From NCBI GenBank assembly GCA_943704495.1, contig CALSCR010001047.1, forward strand, positions 59,518-123,517: 64,000 nt of DNA, in the 5' to 3' direction. This DNA comes from Pigoraptor chileana (lineage: Eukaryota; Opisthokonta; Filasterea). The first letter of the stretch is position 1; each line of letters starts with the position of its first letter. The position numbers and the translations under genes are program-made. The notes under the pieces are model-generated. The model was not told the DNA's origin. It worked only from the letters and a program-made list of their open reading frames with translations, and ran no database searches. Below are positions 24,758 to 34,406 of the stretch, one piece after another.

Positions 24758-27700
24758 TCATGAGTTGGGTGCAGCGCCCGATGACGCAAGGGGCGCACGC
24801 TTGTCGCCGTTTTGCAGCAGCACAAAGTCGTGCACGGAGGCGAGAGGGAAGAGCGACTGGCCCGCCTTTCTCTTGTCATATATCTCGGTGACAACGCCTG
24901 CGCGAATAAGATCACACAAGATCGGTTTAGCGCAATTCACTATTTTTCTACGCACGGCACATCAACATGCTTAGTTGTTGATTGGCACGATCAGCGCTCC
25001 GATCACACGCACACCGCACGCACGTAGGCACGCACGCAAGCAGCACCTACCCAGTGTCTCCTCCACGACGGCGGGGATGATCCTTTGCAAAATACGGCTC
25101 GTCGTGTGCAGCGCTGGATTCACGTTGCACTCAATCAGCCACACCTTGAGGTTGTCGTCCACCATAAAGTCAAACCCATACAGGTCGAAAAGCCCCGCGC
25201 GGGTGTCGAGCTTGTTGCGCACACTCGCAATGCACACCTGCATAATGGATTGCATCCGCGGCTCAAACACCGATCGCACCCAGTCTGCCGCAATCGGGCG
25301 CTCTTTGGTGGACATCGTCCCGAGATAGTCTTGCAGCTGGTCGAAATCCCACACCTGCACAACCATCCACGCAGAAGGTCAGCACGCGGTCTTGTAAGCA
25401 GAACAGAAATGGCCAACAAATTTCAATGTGACATAGGCAGAGGCCTGTGCATGGGGACAGATGCGCGCACCGTGTCGTCCTTGAGATCCCCGAATTGCGG
25501 ATGCTTCTTTTGGACGTACTGGTTGGTGAGGTGTGCGGTGAGATTCCCAATGTCTTCGCGGTCGTACTTTTCAATTGACAGCCGCAGGTACCCAGTGTGA
25601 TAAAATGCGATGAACGGACTCGTCGACGCAACAAGCATGTACACGCGCACGTCGAACTTGCGCCCGTGAATGAGAAGCGGATTTGGAATGTAACTGGGGC
25701 CAAGGATATGCATGTGGTTGTGAGGATCAGATGGAGATGCACTGCGGATCAGCCTGGTGAGATACAGCACTGCGCAGCATCATCACCCCAATATCCAAAC
25801 AGTCCAAGCAGCACTGTGGTCAACACTCACCGTTGCACAATCCTGGCAATCTTCTTGCCACCCCTGTCCTCATCTTCCATCTCCTTCTTGAATTTCGGGA
25901 TATCTTGCACAAGGTAAATGCCTTTGCCCTGATTCATCGACGTCGGCTTGCATATCCACACAGTGTTTGGCTCGCCTGTAGAGGGGATTATAATTGTGTC
26001 GATTCACTCTCTGGTGAGAACCCCCATTCATCGATGGTTTGCACACATGTTGGCATCCGAACAATAGCACCGTTCAAGACAAATTACGACGGACACCAAG
26101 ACCCACCTGCCGCCATGCCAAAGAACTGCGTCCGCTCAGATGCAATGTCCAACCGGAATGTCTCTGGAAGAAAATCGGACAGTCTGCAGAGCAAAATGGA
26201 CGACTCATGAGCAAACCGTCCGTGTTCAGTCAAGCGTGCTCTTGCTACTCACGCGTCGAGTGCCATTCATGATCACGGAACACACCTGAAAGGAGCCCCT
26301 GGTTGTCCTTTTTGTGCACGCTCGTGCTCCTTCAGTGAGTCATAGAGGCCGTTTTTCGTTGTGAGGCACTGTGCGTTGGGAATGTGGTTGACCAGCTGTT
26401 CGCCTGTGAAACCGCGGGGGAGAAGGAGATAAGAATATTACTGTGTGAGCGCAGACACTCGTTGAAAGTGTTAACGGTCATCAATATACTCCTAATTATG
26501 AGCGCGTCATGTTTTGGGTCGGTGAGTGTGGTGATGGACTGTCTTACCGGGCACGAATCGATTATAATCGATTTCCGACTTGAGCTCCGTCCATTTGAGG
26601 CGGAAACTGGACGGCGACTTGTCCATCGTTCTCTCCCATCCCATCTTTGCCAGTATTCCCGTGATCATATTCGACCCGTTATTGCCACCGATAAAGCACA
26701 CCTTTCCGACGCCGACCTTATTCTTCGATGCGGTGCCTGTTGTGCCAGAGGAGGATTGCGGTGTCTTGGCAGTCGCCACGCCGGGAATTTTACGCTCCGC
26801 TGAGCGCGGTACCAAGGGAGCTGACTTGCTGGCCACCTGAATAGAGGGACGCGCACTTGCCGTGAGCGGTGCACGCTGTGTCACGGGAGCTTTGCTGCGC
26901 ACGGGCGCAGCCTTGGATGGTGAGGGCTTTGTTGCGGCAGGCAGAGTGTTGGCAGGCTTCAACGGCGGCCGTCCCTTTGATGCCGAAGACGATGCTAGCT
27001 TGCCGTCGAGGGACTTGCGCATCGCAACAGTCGCTGCAATGGGTGCCGCAATGGGTGCCGCAATGGGTGTCGCACTGGCACCAGGCGCGTCGTCGTCATC
27101 CCCGTCACCGCCACCAATCTCGAGAAAGGGGTCGTCGAGGTCATCCGTCGCGCCGTCCGCCGTCTCATCCGCATCACCACCCTGCATGGCACCACCCTGA
27201 TGCTGCTGTTGGGCGCGCTGCTGCGACTCCCGAACATCACGTGACACGCACCCACTTTGTGCGGCTGCTGTCGCATCCCCGCTTACTCCGTTGAAGATTG
27301 AGAACTTGCCCGGATTCAGTGCGGGTCGCTGCCACGGGTGCGCCACGCAGTGGCTGCGAAAAATACCCATCAGCCACGTGTCGATGGACCGAAAATGGTG
27401 TACGACGTTGCCATAAGAGCGCGGCGTAAACATGTACGAATCGTGCTCCTGTATGTGCCCCTTTTGCCAACGGGCACCGAGTGTCCGTCCATTGCCAATG
27501 TAGATTTCGACATGCACCATGTCGTGGATTTGCGCACGGGCCTTTGGATTGAAGTACTGCGCGCTGTAAAACACCAGATCACCGGGCTTGAGCTCCTCAA
27601 TACTTTGTCGGGCGATAGGTAGTGTGTCAAATTGGTATGCCTGGTTCCATCTGCCAACATTGAAACCAAAGTCTTCTTTGAGATCACGCAGCACCTGGCG

Positions 27701-28108
27701 GATGATGCCACAGCAATCGAGGAAGAGCGGGGCGTCGTAATCGCGGCAGCCCTCAAGCTCACATGAGCACGTGCCATCCTCACGTAGAGTGTGGTACTTC
27801 TTGGCGTATGGAACGCCGACATAGCTGTATGCGCGCTCGAGAAATTTCTTCCTCAGCGCCTCCATCCGTGCAGGATCGGAGCGCTGCGAGGATGCCCGCT
27901 TGTCCATGAGTTCCACATTGCGCATTTCCTCCTTTCGCTCCCTGCGAAAGCGCTCAAAAGCCGCGCGCAGATCGGGCTGCGATGTTTTGTTCTGCCTCGT
28001 CACGATGACGACGTCCTCTGCGCCATTCTCGCCGGCCTCGCTTTGGGCCGTGAGCACTGCGGCGGGCGGCGCGGCAGGCACACATGCGCAGTCGCCAGTG
28101 CCTTCCAT
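24758..28108 (-). CDS. NlpC/P60 cysteine peptidase-like domain fused to tubulin-tyrosine-ligase-like (TTLL) domain
   Basis: Exons are 28108-26548, 26403-26286, 26183-26107, 25975-25831, 25753-25471, 25354-25051 and 24897-24758, giving 875 aa. Residues about 85-240 form an NlpC/P60-type fold: LDCCGIIRQ (Cys132 in the DCxG position), [10 protein letters not shown] and [14 protein letters not shown] (His199). A Ser/Ala/Pro-rich acidic linker (about 270-470) includes a short IAAP-type tandem repeat. Residues about 475-870 are an ATP-grasp TTL domain: [52 protein letters not shown] and [14 protein letters not shown] enzymes ligate amino acids to tubulin tails; NlpC/P60 enzymes hydrolyse peptide or amide bonds. 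The long first exon carries both the peptidase and the TTL start without a break, so the fusion is not an annotation artefact of splicing. The substrate of either domain is unknown. Confidence 0.9.
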
Positions 28109-28378
28109 TTCTCAACACCTCTCCTTCTTTTGAGTATCGTATACACAATTTTCTTCGTGTCCTTTTGATTATGACCAACTTCGAGAAGAAGATATGATTC
28201 TCTTGTCACATTTACGCCCAGTGCTGCTGGAAGAAGTGGACACATTCCAGCGACGGCCAACGAGAGTGCGCCTTTCAAATCGTCCAATGAAAGACGTTGC
28301 GCACTCTCGCAAATAATTTGGCCATTTATGGATTGAAAAAAAACCCACATTTTCCCATACACAACCCATACTGTGTGT

Positions 28379-28455
<77 letters not shown>

Positions 28456-28700
28456 TATTGCTGTGCTCCACGCAGCACACACCATTGCGGTTGAGCGTTG
28501 AATCTTGTCGGTCTCTTCCGCTCACTTTGACACAATTGACCACACCCAATTGCAGTCACACGTGACCCGCGCGGTGCACTGCCCACAGCACCTCTCCACC
28601 AGCGAGGTAGGTTGGCATCAAGAAAAATTCGGTTCAACTGCATTTCTCCACGTCGTTCTTCCTTCTGTCGTTCCTTTTGAGAGATAAAACACACACAAAA
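28109..28700. promoter_or_regulatory. Divergent region, TTLL fusion / NDUFA4, with (TG)n tract
   Basis: 592 bp between divergent starts. It contains a TG microsatellite at 28380-28453 and CACGTG at 28559-28564, 137 bp upstream of the NDUFA4 ATG. Confidence 0.5.
28380..28453. repeat. (TG)n microsatellite
   Basis: About 37 TG units with one C interruption near 28420. Intergenic. Confidence 0.95.
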
Positions 28701-29271
28701 ATGGCCTTCCGCAAGCTTTTTAAGAGCGAGCCCGCTGTGAGTGCCATGGGCGTTGGAAATCCACCCTTTTGCCTTAGAACTTCATCCTTTCCTCTAACGT
28801 GAATCGTTTGTCCTTTGCTCTAACGTGAATTTTTTTGGGTTGTTATTGCAGCTCGTCCCTCTTTTCGCCATCATTGGCGCCGGAGTTGTCGGAGCTGGCT
28901 TTTACCTCACCCGTCTTGCCACGCGCAACCCCGACGTCAGGTTCGTTCGTCGTGCGGCGCTTTGTGTACTTACGTGGCGCTTTGCTTACGTGTAAATCAT
29001 ACTATTGCAAAACCAGCTTATTGTGAATATCCCTTTCGATGCACTGACAGCTGGGACAAGAAGAACAACCCTTACCCATGGCAGCAAATCAAGCCCGACG
29101 AGAACATCAAGGTATGTGTCGCATATGTACATTAAAAACAACGCCGCCTTTGTTGTGTTGTGGTAAACTCAACCCTTGGATACTCGCACTGCTTTGTACG
29201 CGCCGCAGTTTTACGGCACGGAGAACCTCGAAAGCACCCTCGCAAATGCGCCCAAGAAGTCTGCCTTCTGA
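28701..29271 (+). CDS. NDUFA4: NDUFA4 / cytochrome c oxidase-associated subunit
   Basis: Small inner-mitochondrial-membrane subunit, first assigned to complex I and now placed in complex IV. Exons are 28701-28736, 28852-28940, 29051-29111 and 29209-29271, giving 82 aa (human 81). The conserved core is LVPLFAIIGAGVVGAGFYL (single membrane span), then [20 protein letters not shown] and KFYGTENL. All introns are 97-115 bp and the joins keep frame. None of the four exons is long enough to stand out alone; the call rests on the joined protein matching the family along its full length. Confidence 0.93.
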
Positions 29272-29851
29272 GCGCGACAGCCGGCCCATTGCTCGCTTTG
29301 CGCCTGGGGCGTTGCCACGCTTGCAGCACCGTCACGTGCTGCGTTTGCTCAGCCGCTGATGGGGTCGTTGATAACCACATCGCTTTATTGAGCTGCGCGT
29401 CACGTGCTCTTCCGCATTTGTATGCTCTCATGTACATGCCTTTTCCCGTCTCTTCCGAATATCAATGCATTCGCGTGTTTCGTTTCTTTCAACTCTTCGC
29501 AATAGTGTGACCTAATGTCGCCGTAATCGACACATTACGCAGCAATGGTCACTCCAAAGGCCGATATGCACGATACTCTGAGCTGGAGTGTCCATGGGAG
29601 CAATTACACACGCTTAGTGTCAGTGGGGCCCGACGTTAACGATACGATATCTTTTCTCTCATTTGAAGCACCCTGCCATTCGGGCTCTCACTATCTATTA
29701 TCCTTAGGGGCAGTCTGCGTGTATTTACACTATTTACAGTAACGTGTATGAATGCAGACAGCCGTGTGGGATGCACGCTCGCACGCTCACGCCCATGGGT
29801 GCACTCTGCTTGTGTGCCCGGAATACGCGCCTTTGCGTGTCGGACTTCACG
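29272..29851. other. Convergent 3' intergenic region after NDUFA4
   Basis: 580 bp between facing stop codons. No gene, RNA or repeat recognised. Confidence 0.4.
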
Positions 29852-30328
29852 CTAGTGGCTCATATGCATGTGGTCGTGTAGTTTCTTGGATACCTCAAGC
29901 TCGGGGTGTTCCGCCACCTTGCTCGTTTTGGGTACTTTGGCGGGACCGTTGGGTGTCTCTGCTATGAGATTGCCGTGGCAATCTCGCGTAAACACCGGAT
30001 CGACGTCATCAAGCCCGGCGGATGTTTCCTCCTTGAATTTGAGTGCCGGCTCAGCGGCCTTGAGGACGGACTTGATGCCGGTGTGTTTTGCATGCGTGGC
30101 AGTGTCGCCCGTGTTGTGCTGCGGAGGATTGGGCGCCTGTGTAGTTGCGTGTCCCGTGGTGGAGTGGCCACCGGGGCGGTGGTGGCGGTGGTCGCCACTG
30201 GGCTCAGTGTGCATCCCCCTCGGCCCTCCCACGGCGGCGCCCGCGGCTGCTGTGCGTTGGCCGAATGATGCCGAGGAATCTAGGTACCGAGGTGTCAGGC
30301 GACACAGACCAATTACTCTGGTCAGCAT
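29852..30328 (-). CDS. Putative mitochondrial His-rich protein, unknown family
   Basis: Single-exon ORF of 158 aa from the ATG at 30328; the open frame upstream has no further ATG. The N-terminus (MLTRVIGLCRLTPRYLDSSA) is rich in Arg and hydrophobic residues with no acidic residue in the first 15, as in mitochondrial presequences. The middle is low-complexity and His/Thr/Pro-rich. The C-terminal third is charged (KFKEETSAGLDDVDPVFTRD, then EVSKKLHDHMHMSH). No domain is recognised. Its position between two convergent/tandem neighbours with normal spacing supports a real gene; an extra 5' exon cannot be excluded. Confidence 0.5.
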   Translation of the reverse strand: MLTRVIGLCRLTPRYLDSSASFGQRTAAAGAAVGGPRGMHTEPSGDHRHHRPGGHSTTGHATTQAPNPPQHNTGDTATHAKHTGIKSVLKAAEPALKFKEETSAGLDDVDPVFTRDCHGNLIAETPNGPAKVPKTSKVAEHPELEVSKKLHDHMHMSH

Positions 30329-31129
30329 GTTGGCAGTGAATCCGTCTCGTTCGTTATGATGGAGTTTGATGATTGATTGATGGGGAATTGCCTCCAAGAC
30401 GTAGGAGAATTCGTGATCCTAAGGTAAATCTTAATGCTTTATCGCAATGCACTATAAGCTACGGGGAGCAGTCACTAAATACGTCGTCTGTATTGGTGTC
30501 GTGCACCGGCATTAGCTGATTATTGGATGAGTTGTTGCACGCAACTGCTGAAGACGAGATGCGCACCGCCTCCACACAGATTCAAACCCGAACGCAGTTT
30601 TTGCACAATGACATTCCAGCAGGAGTTTTCTAACTGACGCCAGCATGCGGAGCCCCCTTCATTTAGTCGACACGCAGTATTTTAATGTGCAGACTTGTGC
30701 GCAGTTGTGCGTTTTTGTGATGTTGCCCCCACGCGCACAGATTTGATGACGTCAATTTGGCTTTGCATGCTGGGCATACCAACCATTCCTTGCAAATAGG
30801 CCGACGGTTGGATTGACGGTCAGTGTGGTGACTGTGTCGACGCTTTGTCGAGTGTGTCTATTCCAAATGTCCCACAGTAACAAAAAATCAAATCACTTTG
30901 GTTCCCGCCTCCTTTTTTATATAGTTTTTCAATGCCGAGACAGAAACCATAAGCCAGGGCAACAATGGATTAACCAAAAGCAGAGTCCAAAAAGGCCTCG
31001 TCCGGCGAATGAGCGAGGCCTCATGGCTTTTGGGGCCTGCGTCGCAGCAAAAGGGGAAACCGGTCGGTATTTAACAATTTGCCGAACCCTGTCGATGCCA
31101 ACCAAAGAATACGCGGTCATGATGAGCAC
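30329..31129. other. Intergenic region upstream of the mitochondrial orphan
   Basis: 801 bp holding the orphan's promoter and the ACBD5-like 3' UTR. TGACGTCA (CRE palindrome) is at about 30745-30752. No gene is visible. Confidence 0.4.
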
Positions 31130-33557
31130 TCACCGTCGTGACCTCCGTGACAAGAGTCGGAATATAAGATGCACAACGACGGGCCACAGGACAAGGAATA
31201 TCTTTGAATTTCGGGACACTCCCGCAAGCGGCCACTCGAACTGCGTTGAATAATAAAAGGATACATGAGTGAGAAAGACACGCACAGCCAGCCACTTCAC
31301 AGGGCAAAGAACAAATCATGCTAATTGCAAACACACTCAAGCACTCCCCTCCCACCTCATCCGCAGGCAGCGTCTGCTTGGCTGTTGGTGATGCCCCCGC
31401 CGCCGGCCGTTTCCTGAGCTCCTCCACCGCGGCCTCAAGCGCAGCCACTCGGGAAACCGTCCGCTCTAAGTCCTGCTGTGTCCGCAACATGATTTTTCGC
31501 ACTTCATCCACCGATGCACTCGCGGCGGCCGCCTTCGTTACAACATGCCCACCAGATGGATGTGACGCCGCGGCAATGCCATGGCCACCGTTTGAGGTCG
31601 ATGAGGAAAACACCCCACGCCCATCGTCACCCACAGATCCACTTCCGTGCTCGGTTGAAGTTACAAATTGCCCGTGAGACGCAGGAGGTAGGTCGAGCGG
31701 ATCGCAGAAGACGTCACTGTCGTCGTCGGTGGCGGTGCTGCGGGGTGAAGCGTGGCCTCCGTTGGCACGTGATGAAGACGTGGCCGACTCGCGCCCGGCA
31801 TCGGTGTCGCCGTCGGATTCCTGCGCACGCACCAACAGAAGGTCACACAGAGAGCGAAACGATGAGCTAACCATTTTTTTGCCACCCAAAAAGGCAGTTG
31901 ANNNNNNNNNNGCAGTTGACCCCCCCCCCCCTCTCCTTTACAGCTCTCTTAACTCTTTTCTCTCCTTCACTACCAACGCCACCTTCACCACGACCAACAC
32001 AGGCAAAGCGATAGAAAACGCAGCGACGACCGCCCGTCTGCGCAGTCCCACCGATGCGCCAGATCGGTCCGCCAGCAGGGCAATTCTCCCCGAAAGTGAC
32101 GACCGGCGGAGAATTGCCGTCTCGCGCACGTTACCACCCGCACCCTGCACAAGTCCGGACGCACGGGTGGGCAATGGCGACAGCAGAGACCCTATGCCCA
32201 CACCCACAGAGCCGCTCGGGGACAAGGACATGCTCGGGGATGCGTCGCGGCCCCCTGCACCCGGCGTGGGCAGTGCATGCGTGGGATGCAGCGCCCGTGG
32301 GTCCGTTCCATTGACACCATTGGCAACATCTGCGGGCGGGTGCTTTCGCTTTGCCGTTGGTGTGCTACCGCTGTTCGCCTTCGTCTGCCTGCCGGGCAGC
32401 GCGCCTCCACGCTACTCCCCAAACAACGGACATTAATCTCCAAATGAGAGGCAGCGCCTCCACACAAGAATCCACGACACGCCACAGGACGTGTCTGGTG
32501 TCTCTCTGTCTCTAGTGCTGGCACTGGACTTCACACTGGATGCGCGACTGCTGCTGTGCACTGACTGTTGTTATGCGTCGCCATGGCCCATCAGCCCCAC
32601 GCGGCCTCACCTGCCCGTCATCCTCTGCCTCGCTGTGTGTCGCTGCTGCAATGGACGCCTCAGCGGGGGACTCTGTTGACGCTGCCTCTTGTTCTGTCTC
32701 TGCTGCGGGAATCTCGTCCTCTCCCATCTTCCGCATGAACTCATCGAGCTCGGGCATCTTGGGAAGTGTTCGTGCAATCTGAGGCAAGAATGAGCGACGG
32801 ATAGACAAGCACATACATTTCAATTGTGTGAGATTGTACAGTAATGCGAGCAGAAACCGACGCTCCATTATGTTTCAATGTGCACTCTCGAGTGCGCACA
32901 CATGCTGATCGTAACGGTACAGTAACAGTCTACTTACCGTCAGTAGATTATCGACATATGCCTGCATGGCGTCGTTCTTGGACATATTTCCGAGCCCCTT
33001 CCACGCCTCCCTGCAAGCGCACACGCCCCGCCACACAAACAGACACACACACAACACACAACACACACACACACACAAACAGAGGGAAGACCACAACACA
33101 CGCTCGTCAGGGGCTGAACTGCTGTGAAGGGAATGCATACGTATTCTCGAGCCCTGCGTCATGTTGCGCAAGTGCCATTTGCAGCAGCGAATGCGAGTTC
33201 CTGACTAAACACACCATTTTGCCTTCGCGACGACGTCCCAGAAAGACGGCTTAGGTTTGTCGCAAGGTCCTTCGGTTGCCTGCTTGAATGCAGAGTAAAA
33301 CTGCACGCACACGCACGCATACACACACACACACACGCACGCAAACGCAGACAGATAACACATACCAGCACATAAGTTCATGTACACATCCAAAGTCACA
33401 TGCTAAACAAGAAAAGCAAGATGGCGAAACAAGGGCTCAAACAACGCACCTTCAACTTCTGTTCATTTGTGGGGTTGAACGGGCCATCTTTTGGGAGGTT
33501 CTGCACTGCGTTTACGGCAATGTTGAAGCGCTCTTTATTGGGTACGTGGGTCGGCAT
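31130..33557 (-). CDS. ACBD5: Acyl-CoA-binding-domain protein, ACBD5-like, tail-anchored
   Basis: Binds long-chain acyl-CoA and, in animals, tethers peroxisomes to ER through VAP proteins. Exons are 33557-33450, 33300-33215, 33010-32938, 32778-32611, about 32384-31983 (ends approximate), 31820-31356 and 31240-31130, about 470 aa. The ACB domain reads NLPKDGPFNPTNEQKLK, FKQATEGPCDKPKPSFWDVV and KWEAWKGLGNMSKNDAM. A low-complexity middle follows. DDDSDVFCDPLDL matches the acidic-tract plus FFAT-like core of ACBD5. Then come a coiled coil (MLRTQQDLERTVSRVAALEA) and a final exon with one membrane span (IFLVLWPVVVHLIF) and a basic tail RLLSRRSRR. The window's N gap lies in the penultimate intron, so the fifth exon's 3' boundary is uncertain. 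Confidence 0.85.
31902..31911. other. Assembly gap (10 N)
   Basis: Ten Ns flanked on both sides by the same 8-mer GCAGTTGA, immediately before a run of 12-13 C. It lies inside an ACBD5-like intron. The duplicated flank suggests two contig ends that actually overlap. Confidence 0.95.
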
Positions 33558-34406
33558 CCTCTGATTGGACTCTCCTCGTTGTGCTTTCCAAGTTGTTCGT
33601 ATCAACCGACGATACCCGATCGCATTGCTAATGCACTGCGCGCTTATGAACAATCAGGACACCACAACACATTCCATGAACTAGTTGACGTCAGATATAC
33701 ACTGGTGTTCATGCCCGCAGTAAGTGTGTGGCATAAAAGTGTGCAGACTAGCACGACTGCATGCAGAGTCTGTGCCGCCGTCGGAAGGCTGTTGTTACTA
33801 AACATATCCATGCGTCCAAATAAGGACTCATCGAGGTTCATCACGTGAGCTGTACGAATTCATCCCATTCTAAACTGCAACAACACAGGAAACTGGCGGC
33901 GAAACAGACTCGCACTCTTCAAACACAGCCCACAATAGGCACGAGAACAATGAAAAGGGTGCTTACTGCCGGACACATACACTAGTCACAGCCTCACGGG
34001 TCGCTTAGGGTGCCTGGCTGTGTGAGTACGCCCTGCGTGGAGGTTGGTGGAGGTTGGTGGGTGCCCCGGGGGCCGACCTCAATCCATGGCCCTCCGCGAG
34101 ACACTCTCGAGACGGCAGACTGTCGGTCATGCGGCGAGTAGACTGGGCACCACGCCGACCTTTGTGGATGCAAGGAGGCAAACCACGGCACTGGGCGATC
34201 TCGGTGGGTGTTTCCGCGCGCCCGATTCAAATGCGTGATGGGTTTATCTTTAGATTACTTTTGAGTACTGAAGCTCTCTCCATGGTCTGTGAATTGTGAC
34301 GACTCAATTCCTACTTGCATATATATGTATAGACTTTCTTGCGGTGGCAACTCGTGCGCTGAATGTTGCAACAGCCGCACTGTCCGTGCACGCACTGTGT
34401 TCAATT
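33558..34406. promoter_or_regulatory. Divergent region, ACBD5-like / 5-phosphatase
   Basis: 849 bp. TCACGTGA lies at 33841-33848, 284 bp upstream of the ACBD5-like ATG. A short GGAGGTTGGT direct repeat is at about 34037-34062. No gene. Confidence 0.45.

Noticed and set aside
33363-33400. Possible micro-exon between ACBD5-like exons 1 and 2
   Set aside because: Joining 33450 directly to 33300 gives EQKLK-FYSAFKQATEG, the normal family sequence, so no extra exon is needed.
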